This document shows, one piece after another, positions 10,114 through 19,617 of a DNA stretch of 29,272 nt. Origin of the DNA: Balamuthia mandrillaris (Eukaryota; Discosea; Longamoebia; Balamuthiidae); the NCBI GenBank assembly GCA_031835245.1, contig JAVKOQ010000534.1, forward strand, positions 1 to 29,272, in the 5' to 3' direction. The notes under the pieces were generated by a model. The model did no database searches and had not been told where the DNA came from. It was given only the letters and a program-made list of their open reading frames with translations. Position 1 is the stretch's first letter. The number at the start of each line of letters is the position of its first letter. The position numbers were made by a program, and so were the translations under genes.

Positions 10114-11820
10114 TTAGTTATCTGCTTCTTCTTCTTCTTCGTCTTCATCTTCTTCATCCTCATCTTCATCTTCATCGCTCTCTTCTTCTCCTTGTTTACC
10201 CTCAAGAGCAGCAATTTCTCGAGCATGCTTGCGTTGTATCTCCTTAGCGTTATCCTTCAAGAAGCCCCTCAATCGAAGCAAGCCATCTCCCACCTTGCCG
10301 CTCACCGCATTCACCACAAACGCAGGGATCCATCCCTTCACGTCCACTTGTGCCAGGAACGTTGCTCGACACCAGTTAGTGCCATCTATCTCCGCTGCTC
10401 CCGCTTCTTCCTCCTCGGAAAGAAGAGACGTGAGCTTAGCCTCTTTGATCTCCTCTTTGGTGGGGGGCTTCTTTGTGCAGGGCTCCACGAACCAGCCCGA
10501 GTGGTGGATGTGCCCGCGGATGTGGCCAGAGACTGGAGGGACGTCCTCCCGTTCGATGGAGCGGGTGACGAGGATGCGACTCCCGTCTGGATAGGCACGA
10601 CGACCCTTTGTTTTAAGAGTAGGTGAGGTGAGAAAGCAGAAGAAAGGGAGCAAGAGGAAGAGCAGAGAAGAAGAGAGGGAGAGAGAAGAGAAGAGAAGAG
10701 AAGAGAAGAGAAGAGAAGAGAAGAGAAGAGAAGAGAAGAGAAGAGAAGAGAAGAGAAGAGAAGAGAAGAGAAGAGAAGAGAAGAGAAGAGAAGAGAACGA
10801 TGAAGAGAAGAGAAGAGAAGAGAAGAGAAGAGAAGAGAAGAGAAGAGAAGAGAAGAGAAGAGAAGAGAAGAGAAGAGAAGAGAAGAGAAGAGAACGATGA
10901 AGAGAAGAGAAGAGAACGATGAAGAGAAGAGAAGAGAACGATGAAGAGAAGAGAAGAGAAGAGAAGAGAAGAGAAGAGAAGAGAAGAGAAGAGAAGAGAA
11001 GAGAAGAGAAGAGAAGAGAAGAGGAGAAGAGAAGAGAAGAGAACGATGAAGAGAACGATGAAGAGAAGAGAAGAGAACGATGAAGAGAAGAGAAGAGAAG
11101 AGAACGATGAAGAGAAGAGAAGAGAAGAGAACGATGAAGAGAAGAGAACGATGAAGAGAACGATGAAGAGAAGAGCACAGAGAGTAGAGCAGAGCAGAGC
11201 ACAAAGAGAGAGAGAGAGAGAGAGAGAAGGATGAAGGAGTGAGAAGTGAAGAGAAGAGCAACCTCCAAAAAGACAAAGTCACGCGGAGAGAAGAGCATGC
11301 CCATGGCGTAGATCGAGTAGAGGATCTCATGGTGGTCGGCGTACTGCGCCACCACCCTCCCCCCCGCATAGAGCGGGTCTATCTTGGGGTAGTAGTCCAG
11401 GGCGGACATGGTGCGCAGCAGCACCGCCGGGGAGGAGGGGAAGAGCCCCGACGCCTTGACGCTTTTGACGGCCTCCTTGTCGTAGGAGTTGATGCTGACG
11501 ACCACGCCCTGGTCGGAGCGCACCCGGCGCCAGCCCTCCTCCCCCATGGAGAGGTGCTCCTGCATCTTGGCGATGGTGCGCTCGAGCTCTGCCAGCTCCT
11601 CGGCGGGAAGAGGGCCGTATTGAATGGGACCCTCCTCATCGGCGTCGGCCTTGCGCTGCTTTTGCTTTTTTTGTTTCTTCTTTTTGAGTTTTTCCTTCTT
11701 TTTCTGTTTTTTCTGGTCCTTGGCGACCTTGGCCTGTTTGTAGTGGGCGTCCTTGCCGATGACCTGGTTCTGTTGGAGGACCCGGACGTCCACGCCGATG
11801 ACCTCTTCTTCGTCCGCCAT
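10114..11820 (-). CDS. START-domain lipid-binding protein
   Basis: Two exons, 11263-11820 and 10114-10605, joined in phase 0 (GAG|GTTGCT to ACAAAG|GGT), give 349 aa. Residues 1-70 hold a Lys/Gln-rich basic stretch. From about residue 90 a START fold is recognisable: EEGWRRVRSDQGVVVSINSY, LRTMSALDYYPKIDPLYAGG, HHEILYSIYAMGMLFSPRDF, RILVTRSIE, VRGHIHHSGW-like HIRGHIHHSGWFVEPC and NWCRATFLAQVDVKGWIPAF. START domains bind a lipid or sterol in a hydrophobic pocket; the ligand cannot be read here. The C-terminus is an Asp/Glu-rich tail. The start is the ATG at 11820 (MADEEE); the frame is open further up but has no other ATG. The 657-nt intron is a giant simple repeat, described separately. Confidence 0.9.
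   Translation of the reverse strand: MADEEEVIGVDVRVLQQNQVIGKDAHYKQAKVAKDQKKQKKKEKLKKKKQKKQKQRKADADEEGPIQYGPLPAEELAELERTIAKMQEHLSMGEEGWRRVRSDQGVVVSINSYDKEAVKSVKASGLFPSSPAVLLRTMSALDYYPKIDPLYAGGRVVAQYADHHEILYSIYAMGMLFSPRDFVFLEVALLFTSHSFILLSLSLSLFVLCSALLSVLFSSSFSSSFSSLHRSLLFSSLHRSLLFSSLHRSLLFSSSFSSSFSSLLFSSSLLFSSLLFSSLLFSSLLFSSLLFSSSFSSLLFIVLFSSLHRSLLFSSLLFSSLLFSSLLFSSLLFSSLLFSSSFSSLLFSSLLFSSLLFSSLLFSSLLFSSLLFSSLLFSSLSLSSSLLFLLLPFFCFLTSPTLKTKGRRAYPDGSRILVTRSIEREDVPPVSGHIRGHIHHSGWFVEPCTKKPPTKEEIKEAKLTSLLSEEEEAGAAEIDGTNWCRATFLAQVDVKGWIPAFVVNAVSGKVGDGLLRLRGFLKDNAKEIQRKHAREIAALEGKQGEEESDEDEDEDEEDEDEEEEEADN
10665..11230. repeat. (AGAAG)n pentanucleotide tract filling the START-gene intron
   Basis: Perfect AGAAG runs are broken by eleven copies of a GAACGATGAAGAG variant and end in a GA run. 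The tract makes up nearly all of intron 10606-11262. On the coding strand it is a polypyrimidine (TTCTC)n tract with mirror symmetry. The intron is 657 nt, divisible by three, with no in-frame stop. Confidence 0.95.
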
Positions 11821-11932
11821 TGCTTGCTTTCCCTGCTTTTCCTTCCCTTTGTATATTACAGTCAAACATTCCCCAAATGTCTTACTTTATTTGGTTACTG
11901 CCACGTAACGTTGTTCAAAAAATGCAAATTGG

Positions 11933-12001
11933 TGACGTCATGTACATTAATGGGAATGGTGTGATGTCATCATTGCCTTAAATAGCAAACAACTGACATC
12001 A
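11933..12001. promoter_or_regulatory. CRE-like site cluster
   Basis: A perfect CRE palindrome TGACGTCA at 11933-11940, then TGATGTCA at 11962-11969 and its reverse complement TGACATCA at 11994-12001. They lie 110-180 bp upstream of the START gene's ATG. CRE sites bind bZIP factors in other eukaryotes; the role here is inferred. Confidence 0.5.
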
Positions 12002-12119
12002 TCTGTACCATAAATGGATTATGGGGAATTTCGGATAAATGAAGGGGTAAAGGTTGGATTATTTTCGTGTAAAGGTTTGATCTCATAAACAGATGTTAAT
12101 CACTAAAGCGGCGCAATGC

Positions 12120-12170
12120 TTTGATCTGTGACTGAAAGTTTCAAACCACCAATCAAAAATCAAAACAGAG
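12120..12170. repeat. 51-bp dispersed intergenic element, copy 1
   Basis: 46 of 51 positions match 23053-23103 without gaps. The core CTGAAAGTTTCAAACCAC is identical in both copies. It lies 300 bp upstream of the START gene and about 250 bp upstream of the permease gene. Confidence 0.85.
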
Positions 12171-12423
12171 GCTTAAACTTACCATAAAAAGGCCTTTTCT
12201 GTTGTGGTTTGATCTCAACAATTCCCCATCAAAAAAAAAATAAAATAAAATAAAATAAAATAAATCGAAAGTCATTTTTTTTATTTGTTGTTTTTTTGTT
12301 TCTTCCAAAAAAAAAAAGGGTTTTTGGTTTCCTGTTCTTCTTTCTTCTTTTTCTTTTTCTTTTGCTTTTGCTTTTATATACAAAAAACTAAAAATTAAAA
12401 TAAAAAAAAGAACAAGAACACCA

Positions 12424-13342
12424 ATGTCATCGCCGGAAGGAGATAGGGCGATGTCAAATGCTTCAGCAGAAGAAGAGCAACAGCTTCCTCCTCCTTCTCC
12501 TTCTTCGTCTTCTCCTTCTTCTTCTTCTTCTCCTTCCTCTCAGGTTTCTCTCCTCCCTCCTCCTCCGCGCCATGCCTTGGAAGCCAAGGGCGAAGAAGAA
12601 GAAGCAGCAGCAAACGAAGAGCAACAACCGTATTATGACGACGACGCCGATCTCAGCCGCTTGTCCCTGCCTTCCTCGCTGCTCTCCTCCGCTGCCTCCC
12701 TCGCCGGTGCGGCCGAAGGGGAGGACGACCTGACGGCGGAAGAGAGCGACGAAGAACGAGGAGGCCGTCTCCCCGGTTGGGCGGAACTGGCCGAGCTCTC
12801 GAGCGACGAGAAGGGAGGCGCACCCCATAAACGCAAGAAGCACCACAACAAAGACACCGACAAGAGCAGCAACAGCGAAATAACTACCGAGTCCTCCTCC
12901 TCTTCTTACTCTGCCAAAACCGACAAAGAAGAGGACGACGACAGCAGCTCCGACGACGACGACAAGCCTTATAACAACAAGAAACGAAGGAAGCACAGGA
13001 AGAAGAAGAAGAAGGAGAAGCTGGGAGAGCGAGTGCTGCGGCTGCTGAAGGCCAACGCCTTCTTCATCTGTTTTGTGGCGGTGCTGGTGTTGGTGCTGGT
13101 GGTCTGCGGGGCCACCATCTGGAGGCACTTTGAGTGGGACGCGTGGTTCTCGCTCTGCGTGACGCTGCTGACGTTCTGCTTGCTGATCAAGAACGTGTGC
13201 GACCCGGCCTTGGCTATGATGCTCTCCACCACCCTCGTGTTGGCCGCTCAGGTTTGTTCTTCTTCCTCTTTCGCTTCTTGTTCTTCGTATTCTTGCTGTC
13301 CTTGTTGCTTGTTGCTTGTTTTGCTCTTGTTCTTCTTCTTCT

Positions 13343-13373
<31 letters not shown>

Positions 13374-15961
13374 GTTCTTGTTCTTGTTCTTCTTCTTCTT
13401 CTTCTTCTTCTCGTTCTTCCTGCTTCCTGCTTCACCCTCTGTCTTCATTCTTCCTTTCTTCTCTCTATTTATTACTTCATTCTTTCAAAGATTATAACAC
13501 CAAAGGATGCCATCGCCGGCTTCTCCAACACGGGAGTCATAACGATAGCAGTCTTGTTCGTGGTAGCAGCAGCCGTTGCTAACACTGGCTCTCTACAATT
13601 GTTGGCCAAGTATGTGCTTCGCCAACCGGACAACATGTTGGTGGCTCAGGTCCGGTTGTTGGTACCTGTGGCTTGCCTTTCCGCCTTTATAAACAACACG
13701 CCACTGGTTGCCATGATGATACCAAGTTTTGTATTCCTCCTTTATCTTCTGCTGTCTTGTTTCTTGTTCTTTTCATGTTCTTCAGCTTTATCTCCTCATC
13801 CTTTTTGTCTTGCAAGACTAATTTTCAGTTCTGCTATATAACAACCATAAGTTGTTGAGAATTGGTGTAAAACTGCACGATTGCCACCGAGTAAGTTGTT
13901 GCTTCCGCTGAGCTATGCATCCATCATCGGAGGAACAGCCACTATCATCGGTACCTCCACAAACCTCATCGTTGTGGGTCTAGCTGAAAAGTATGACAAG
14001 ACTTTGGTCTTCCCTTTCTTTGAGGTTTGTGACCACTCTTTGCCTCCTCGCTCCTCTTCTCTCTCGTTCTCTTTCTCGCTGTGTTGCGTTGTTGCTGAAC
14101 CTCTGAAATGACAAATGGTGATGATAATAGATTGGCCTGATAGGCGTTCCCATCATGGTGGTCGGTTTGCTTTACATGTTTGTGGCCGCGCCTTTTTTGT
14201 TGCCAAACCGCAAGTCAGCCTTTCTTGACTTTTGCACCAAGCCAAGGCGCTACATCATCACTGCTATGGTCACCGAAGGCTCATCCGTTATTGGTTTGTC
14301 TTTCTGTCGTTTTTGTTATTTCTTCTTCTGTCGCCTGTTCCTTCAGTCGTTCTTTCTCGTTTCATCAGGTTTAGTTTAGCTCAAAGGGAGCAATATCTGA
14401 CAAAATGCAAAAAAACAGGAAAGACAATCGAGGAAGCCGGACTAAGGCACTTGGAAGGCCTTTTTCTTGTCGAACTTCATCGCAACGGTGTCGTAATACC
14501 TGCCGCTGATCCTGATACACATCTTTTTGCTGGAGATTATCTTCTCTTTGCCGGAGATGTAACCAAACTCAAGTAACTTCCTTCTGCCTTCTGCTTTCTT
14601 CTTTTTAACATCGATGAAAGGAACTTGTGGAAAGTTAAAGGGTTGAAACTTACGGGACAGGAATCAGACATCATTCTACCTCTGCCAAATCGTATCATTA
14701 TCGAGGCAACGATCAGTCCTCGCTCTACTCTGACGCAAACACGCATCAAAAAGTCCAACTTTCGTGAACGCTTCAATGCCGCCATTCTCTCCGTCTACCG
14801 TGATGGTGAGCCCATCATTGACAAGATTGGCAGTATTACTCCAAAGGGTTCGTATACGTTTTTTTTCCCTGTCTTTCCAAACTGCTTTCTCTAACCAACC
14901 AACCACACTTTAAAACCTCTTTAAAGGCGGAGATGTGTTTTTGATGGTGGCCAAGCCATCCTTTGTTTACAAGCAAGGGCGTGCCGATGGAGACTTTCTG
15001 CTCGTAACTCCGGTGGGAGACTCCACATTGTCCCATGATTGGAAGAAAATGATAGCCGCTCCGGTATTTGCCATGACGATGATTGCGCTGAATGCGGCAG
15101 ATGTCATCGACCTTCTTACCGGCTCTCTTTGTACTGCCTTTGCTTGTATCTTTATTGGTTGTCTGACCTGGCGACAGGTTTGTTTTTTTGTGTGGTTTCG
15201 TTTCTATTCGTTTCTGTTTCTTATCTCTTGTTGTTTGCCACTCTTTCTCTTAGATAAAAGATTCAATCAACGTTCCGGTGATCGTTACAATTGCAGGTTT
15301 GCATTTTTTCCTTCTGCTGTTCACTGCTTGTTTCTCGTTTTTTGGCATCTATTCTTTTTCTCTTCTCTCATTCTGGGTGGCTAATGTGCCATATACAGCA
15401 TCTTTTGCGATGGCGGATGCCTTGGAGGTTACCGGAGTTGCCGCTGAGTTAGCCGACAACTTGGTATCTGAGACTCTCTCTCTACCTCCTTTCTCAACTA
15501 ACATAACACCCACACACCAAGCTGTCATTGACGTCATGGGCAGGAGACTATGGTCTACTCGTTGGGGTCTACCTGGCAACGGCACTTCTGACCGCCCTGC
15601 TTAGTAACGCCTCGGCGGCGGCCATATTGGTGCCGATCGTCTTCAGTTTGGATCAGGATGGGGTTGATATCAAGGCGCTCGTCTATTGCATCATGGTTGC
15701 TGCTTCTGCTGATTTCTCCACTCCCATTGGTAATGCTTTCTTTTGCTCTCTACTATTTCTATGTTTGTTGTTTTTCTTGTTCTTTCCTGCTTTATTTACC
15801 ATTTTATTAACAACAACAAAACAAAAACAGGTTATCAGACAAACTTGATGGTGTGGGGTCCAGGAGGCTACCACTTCACGGACTACACACGTTTCGGCTT
15901 ACCCCTTCAAGTCATGCTCTGCTTCTTGAGCACTGCCATCCTTTACGTCTTGTTTGCTTGA
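12424..15961 (+). CDS. SLC13/SAC1-type anion permease with two RCK_C domains
   Basis: Exons: 12424-13251, 13491-13725, 13852-14024, 14131-14293, 14419-14572, 14621-14847, 14927-15177, 15254-15296, 15399-15463, 15522-15729, 15831-15961; 2478 nt, 825 aa, all in frame. Residues 1-205 are cytosolic, Ser/Asp/Glu-rich, ending in a Lys/Arg cluster. Membrane segments begin about residue 210. The transporter is recognised by [54 protein letters not shown] + TNL, and in the second half [20 protein letters not shown]. Two RCK_C (TrkA-C) domains lie between the halves: [14 protein letters not shown] to [11 protein letters not shown] (about 455-517) and [20 protein letters not shown] to GGDVFLMVA (about 528-600). 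This order matches the algal SAC1/SLT and bacterial YbiR-like permeases, mostly sodium/sulfate or related anions. The true substrate is not readable. Exon 10 acceptor (15521) is the least certain. Confidence 0.92.
13252..13490 (+). repeat. TTC/TTG-rich intron 1 of the permease gene
   Basis: This 239-nt intron is nearly all TTC, TTG and TCC triplets on the coding strand, with (TTC)n runs at about 13330-13370 and 13390-13410. It splices from CTCAG|GTTTGT to TTCAAAG|ATT in phase 0. Confidence 0.85.
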
Positions 15962-16057
15962 GCTGCTTCCCTCAGAATATTTCTCTCTTTCTTTCAAACG
16001 CATGCATGCCTTTAACGAATTCGACAAAACAAAAAAAACTTTAAAAAAAAAAGTATT

Positions 16058-16063
16058 AATAAA
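16058..16063 (+). terminator. AATAAA poly(A) signal for the permease gene
   Basis: AATAAA lies 97 bp after the stop codon, in an A-rich stretch between the permease and the tRNA gene. Confidence 0.5.
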
Positions 16064-16112
16064 GAAAAGAAAAAAGAAAAAATAAAAGAAAAAAAATGGC
16101 CAAAAAGATTCT

Positions 16113-16185
16113 TGCCCCATGTGAGGCTCGAACTCACGACCTCCGCGTTATAAGCACGGCGCTCTACCGACTAAGCTAATGGGGC
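16113..16185 (-). tRNA. tRNA-Ile (anticodon UAU)
   Basis: The minus strand folds into a complete cloverleaf. The acceptor GCCCCAT pairs with ATGGGGC and the discriminator is A. The D-arm has an A box (TAGCTTAGTCGG). The anticodon arm CCGTG-CTTATAA-CGCGG carries UAU, and the T-arm is GTGAG-TTCGAGC-CTCAC. It has no intron and no encoded CCA. A T5 pol III terminator lies at 16102-16106. It reads AUA codons. Confidence 0.97.
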
Positions 16186-16304
16186 GCGCCTGTGGAAACT
16201 TGGCCTATTTTAGGTCCTCAACCTCTATGTTGAAACACGTCAGGATTCACCTTTTTGCCTTGGGCGTGACGTGGTGTTCGAAACGTGGCGCCCCAGCAAC
16301 CACT

Positions 16305-17582
16305 ATGCGGACCGACGAAGCACAGAGAGCGGAGGAGGAACAGCAGCTCACCAGAGTGCTGGTGTTGAGCTCGGCAAGCACGGCAGAGACCACCAAGGCT
16401 CTTGTCGCTCGTCTGAGCAACGGCCATGACAAAACCACAGCAAGAACGTTTAAATTCTTTGAGCTCTGCTTGACGGAGGACGAACGGACCTTTGCTCAAG
16501 TGAACGACCTCATTCTTGGCGCGGTTTCGGTGGACGTTTTTCTGGTGGTGGTCCCTCGGCATGGGGAAGCGACACCGCAGCTGCAAACTCTCTTCCTCTT
16601 GGCCTTCTCTTTTGCGGAGAGGCCCTCCCGAGTGGTGGTGTTTGGCGCTGCTTCAAACTCTAGCTTTCAGGGACAACAAATATTCGAGGAGGAGGCGATG
16701 GGATGGTTGGGAGAGGATGTCGCAAAGGCTTGGAAAGAGCGAGTGGTTGTCGTTTCTCTTCCTAACGGTGAAGATAAGCAAAAAGAAAAAGAACAAGAAC
16801 AAGAAAAAGAACAAGAAAAAGAACAAGAAGAAGAACAAGAACAAGAACAAGAAGAAACACTATCACAACTGAAAGCAGCTTTGCTGGAAGCAGCTGCTCC
16901 ATCGAACAAATCGCGTCCGCTTCGCCTATGCTTGCAAGATACGATCCAACTTCCTCGCTATCCCCACTCTGCAATGACTCCTTCAAGAAAGGTTTTTGTT
17001 GGTAGAGTGGAAAGCGGCTACTTTCGCAACGGGCAACTGCTTCGGTTCTTTCCTGGTGGCTTCACTGCTCGCGTCAGTGATGTTGAAGGATCTTCTCCTC
17101 GTTCGGCTGGAGAAGATACTTGCTATGGAGAGGAATCTTCAGTTGGCTTCTGTTTGGAGACAACGGAAGGCAATCCTGCTGCCCAACAACTTCGACGAGG
17201 AATGCTTTGTTGCTGTCCTGAAGAAGAAGAGGATGAAGAAGAACCAACATCAGTGGAACGGTTGGTCTGTTTGTTGGCAGTCAGAGGAAGGGACATTCAG
17301 TTTGGCGAGAGCGCGGCTTTGGATTGCCATTCTTGTCATGTAAGGAGCTTCTTTGTGCGACACATTACTTCTCATCTTCTGCAAACGTCAGGGTCAAACG
17401 AAGACGACGAGATATTTATGAAAACGGGAGGATGGGGATGGGTAGAGATAAAGCTGGCAAGACCTATATGCGTGGAGCCGTTTCGTAGGTTTCCTTCGTT
17501 GGGGCGACTTGCTTTTCGAGGGACTGAACAGTTAAGAGCAGGTGGCATCGTTGTTGCCGTTCTGCCTCCTTCAAAAAGCTGA
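16305..17582 (+). CDS. eEF1A-like protein with degenerate, probably non-GTPase, G domain
   Basis: One uninterrupted exon of 425 aa. Domain II (about 203-315) and domain III (about 318-425) follow eEF1A closely: LRLCLQDTIQLP, KVFVGRVESGYFRNGQLLRF, SSVGFCLETT, LRRGMLCC, ALDCHSCHV, MKTGGWGWVEIKLARPICVE + PF, and FPSLGRLAFRGTEQLRAGGI. The N-terminal 150 residues still align in layout, but the P-loop (GHVDSGKST in eEF1A) reads SSASTAETTK, the DxxG motif is replaced by LCLTEDE and the NKxD position reads GAASN. GTP binding is therefore unlikely. A Glu/Gln/Lys linker (about 157-186) joins the parts. The frame runs upstream to 16179, but that ATG lies inside the tRNA gene; the ATG at 16305 sits just before the first beta strand. 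Delivery of aminoacyl-tRNA is improbable; a regulatory or binding role is inference. Confidence 0.85.
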   Translation: MRTDEAQRAEEEQQLTRVLVLSSASTAETTKALVARLSNGHDKTTARTFKFFELCLTEDERTFAQVNDLILGAVSVDVFLVVVPRHGEATPQLQTLFLLAFSFAERPSRVVVFGAASNSSFQGQQIFEEEAMGWLGEDVAKAWKERVVVVSLPNGEDKQKEKEQEQEKEQEKEQEEEQEQEQEETLSQLKAALLEAAAPSNKSRPLRLCLQDTIQLPRYPHSAMTPSRKVFVGRVESGYFRNGQLLRFFPGGFTARVSDVEGSSPRSAGEDTCYGEESSVGFCLETTEGNPAAQQLRRGMLCCCPEEEEDEEEPTSVERLVCLLAVRGRDIQFGESAALDCHSCHVRSFFVRHITSHLLQTSGSNEDDEIFMKTGGWGWVEIKLARPICVEPFRRFPSLGRLAFRGTEQLRAGGIVVAVLPPSKS

Positions 17583-17885
17583 AAATGTAGAATAAACATA
17601 TCCTGTCTTTCTTTTAATGGATTTGATGGTGGTATAGAAAGGAAGACATCATCCTGCATAGCCGACTGCCAAGTTTAATCACAACAAGCACAATCAAAAA
17701 CAGTTGCATCCCATAAGACCCTCTTGGCGACGAGACCCTCTGAGGAAAGCAATTGTTACGAGGCTCGTACATACCCCACTTTAGTTTCAGTCTATGGAAC
17801 GAATTGCAGCATCTTGCCTTTCCTCTGTTCATGTTGGAGAACGGAGGAGGAAGGAGAAAGGGAGGAGGGATTGTGCAATAATTGA
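17583..17885. other. Convergent intergenic region
   Basis: AATAAA at 17591-17596 is the likely poly(A) signal of the eEF1A-like gene. The remainder has a GACCCTCT direct repeat (about 17717 and 17734) and a short ACGAG/CTCGT hairpin near 17760. No gene is seen. Confidence 0.5.
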
Positions 17886-19617
17886 CTAAATATTATCTCT
17901 ATTTGACTTTGCATGAGGCACAAGTCCCCGTTCCTCGAAGAACTTCTTTACACTAGGCAAGTGGCTAACACTCTGGATTTTGGAGGGACGCCACGGACTT
18001 CCCTTGGCGTACAGATACTCCAATATCGCCAGGTTCCCTTGCATCGCTGCCCCCTTCACCGCTTCCTCATCCCAAGGACATCCGTGCTCATGCAACCACT
18101 GTAGCGCCTTCAGACGGCCTCCCTCGGCAGCAGCGCTGCAAGCATAGGCGTCCCAAGGACAGCCTTCCTTGCGAAGCCAACGCATGATGTTTATGTGGCC
18201 CTGTCCCGCTGCCGCCACAAACATTCTGGTAGTCAGCGGATATCCAGTTTCTCTCGTCATTCGCAGCAACGTCCACAAGACTTCCTCTCTCCAACCAACG
18301 CTGAATTGGCGGGATATTTCATCCAGCCAATTTGGGTGCCAAGTGCAGCCATGGCCCAAGGCCCAGCGTATGACATTTGGATGTCCGTGCATGGCCGCCG
18401 TGTTGCAGAACGACGCACCAAAGGGGCATCCTTCACCCACTGCCCATTGCAAGATCTCCACGTGTCCCTTTCTGGCTGCCTCGAATGTAGTACTATCATC
18501 CCAAGAGCAACCGTTCTCTCTTAGCCACTTGAGAATAGAGAGATGTCCTCCTGTTGCTGCATTGGCGGTGGCACTTTTATTCCAAGGGCAACCGTTCTCT
18601 CTTAGCCACTTAAGAGTGGAGAGATGTCCTCCTGCTGCTGCATTGGCGGTGGTACGTTCATCCCAAGGGCATCCATTTGCTCTTAGCCACTTCAACAGCT
18701 CCAGGTGACCTTTCCGTGCGGCGCTGCTGCAAGTTAGAGGAGACCAAGGGCATCCGTTGGCTCTGGCCCATTTGACCATCTCCCAATCTCCTTGCTTGGC
18801 AGCCAGGGAGCAGGCACATGTTTGTTCATTTTGTAAGGGAAGGCCGTACTTCTCGTGAGCCCATTGCAGCACCGCCAGGCCGCCCTGCACAACCAAGAGA
18901 GCATGTCAAGTCCCTTCCTGGAGCAGCCATTCTTCCTTGCCCAACGAAGCACCTCCAAGTGCCCTGCTTGGGCAGCATAAAAACAGACTGACGGGGCAAA
19001 CCGGAAGCCCTGGTCCACTGCCCATTGTAGCAAACCCAGGTTTCCTTTCTTGGCCAGTGCTGGACAGACCAAGGCGTATTGATCCTCCAGGCCCATCTGC
19101 AACACCAACCATTTGAGGATAGTGCCACCACCAAGCGCAGCTTGTTGCAAAAGTTCTGCTTCCCGAAAGGGAGCTCCTTCCTTAATGGCCCATTGCACAA
19201 CTTCCGCATGGCCGTTTGCCGCTGCTTCGTAGAGGGTGCGTTCGCTCCAGAGACAACCATGCCCTCTCAACCATTGAAGCACCTGCAAGTGCCCGCCTCT
19301 GGCCGCTGCCGCACAGGCCCGTTCGTCACAAGCAGTGTTGCCGCTTTCTCGCCTTCTTTCTCGACGTTGCTGTTATCGGCAACAAGAGAAGGAGAAGCGG
19401 GAGATGGGGGAGGGAGAGCCGTGTTTTTGTTCTTTTTGCAAGGAAGTGCAGAGGAGTCAGTTGTTCTAGCCTCATCAACTTCGTCTTCTTCTTCGAGGTC
19501 ATGTCGAGAGCGCTTACGAGAACTACGCGAGGATGCAGCCGCCAAGGAACGTATCTCCTCACGCAAGGCAGCCACCGTGGCATGGAGTGCCCGGATGTTC
19601 TCGTTCACCTCCTCCAT
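17886..19617 (-). CDS. Ankyrin-like protein with about sixteen 27-residue repeats; two frame changes, possibly spliced
   Basis: The start (ATG at 19617) opens a coiled coil (MEEVNENIRALHATVAALRE) and a basic/acidic linker. About sixteen repeats follow with the pattern xxGHLxxLKWLRxNGCPWDx..TxxxAA and a period of 27 residues, shorter than the usual 33 of ankyrin. Many amoebae and their giant viruses carry such families; the role is probably protein binding. The reading frame changes twice. A model with exons 19480-19617, 18953-19369 and 17886-18884 restores an open 517-aa frame using GT-AG introns of 110 and 68 nt, both with pyrimidine-rich 3' ends. The second intron, however, contains an obvious repeat (VLRWARKNGCS), so a frameshifted or decaying gene, or a sequence error, is also possible. 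A start at 19686 would only add an AT-rich leader. Confidence 0.65.
18498..18660. repeat. Recent 81-bp tandem duplication within the ankyrin-like gene
   Basis: Two adjacent 81-bp units (about 18498-18579 and 18580-18660) encode 27-residue repeats with only a few base differences. Nearby units are far more diverged. Confidence 0.75.

Larger units (their letters stand above)
11821..12423. other. Divergent promoter region between START and permease genes
   Basis: No gene is seen in these 603 bp. The stretch has a cluster of CRE-like sites, three GTTTGATCT-type motifs (about 12075, 12119 and 12208), a 51-bp element shared with another intergenic region, and A/T tracts next to the permease start. 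Confidence 0.6.

Noticed and set aside
10628-11234. Plus-strand frames of Arg/Glu/Lys repeats
   Set aside because: They are translations of the AGAAG intron repeat of the START gene.
13214-13448. Minus-strand Arg/Lys-rich frames opposite the permease
   Set aside because: They are antisense readings of a TTC-rich intron and have no family features.
16179-16304. N-terminal extension of the eEF1A-like protein from the ATG at 16179
   Set aside because: The ATG lies inside the tRNA-Ile gene, and the extension has no counterpart in eEF1A.
18195-18708. Plus-strand frames across the ankyrin-like gene
   Set aside because: They are shadows caused by the periodic repeats; the minus-strand reading carries the family pattern.
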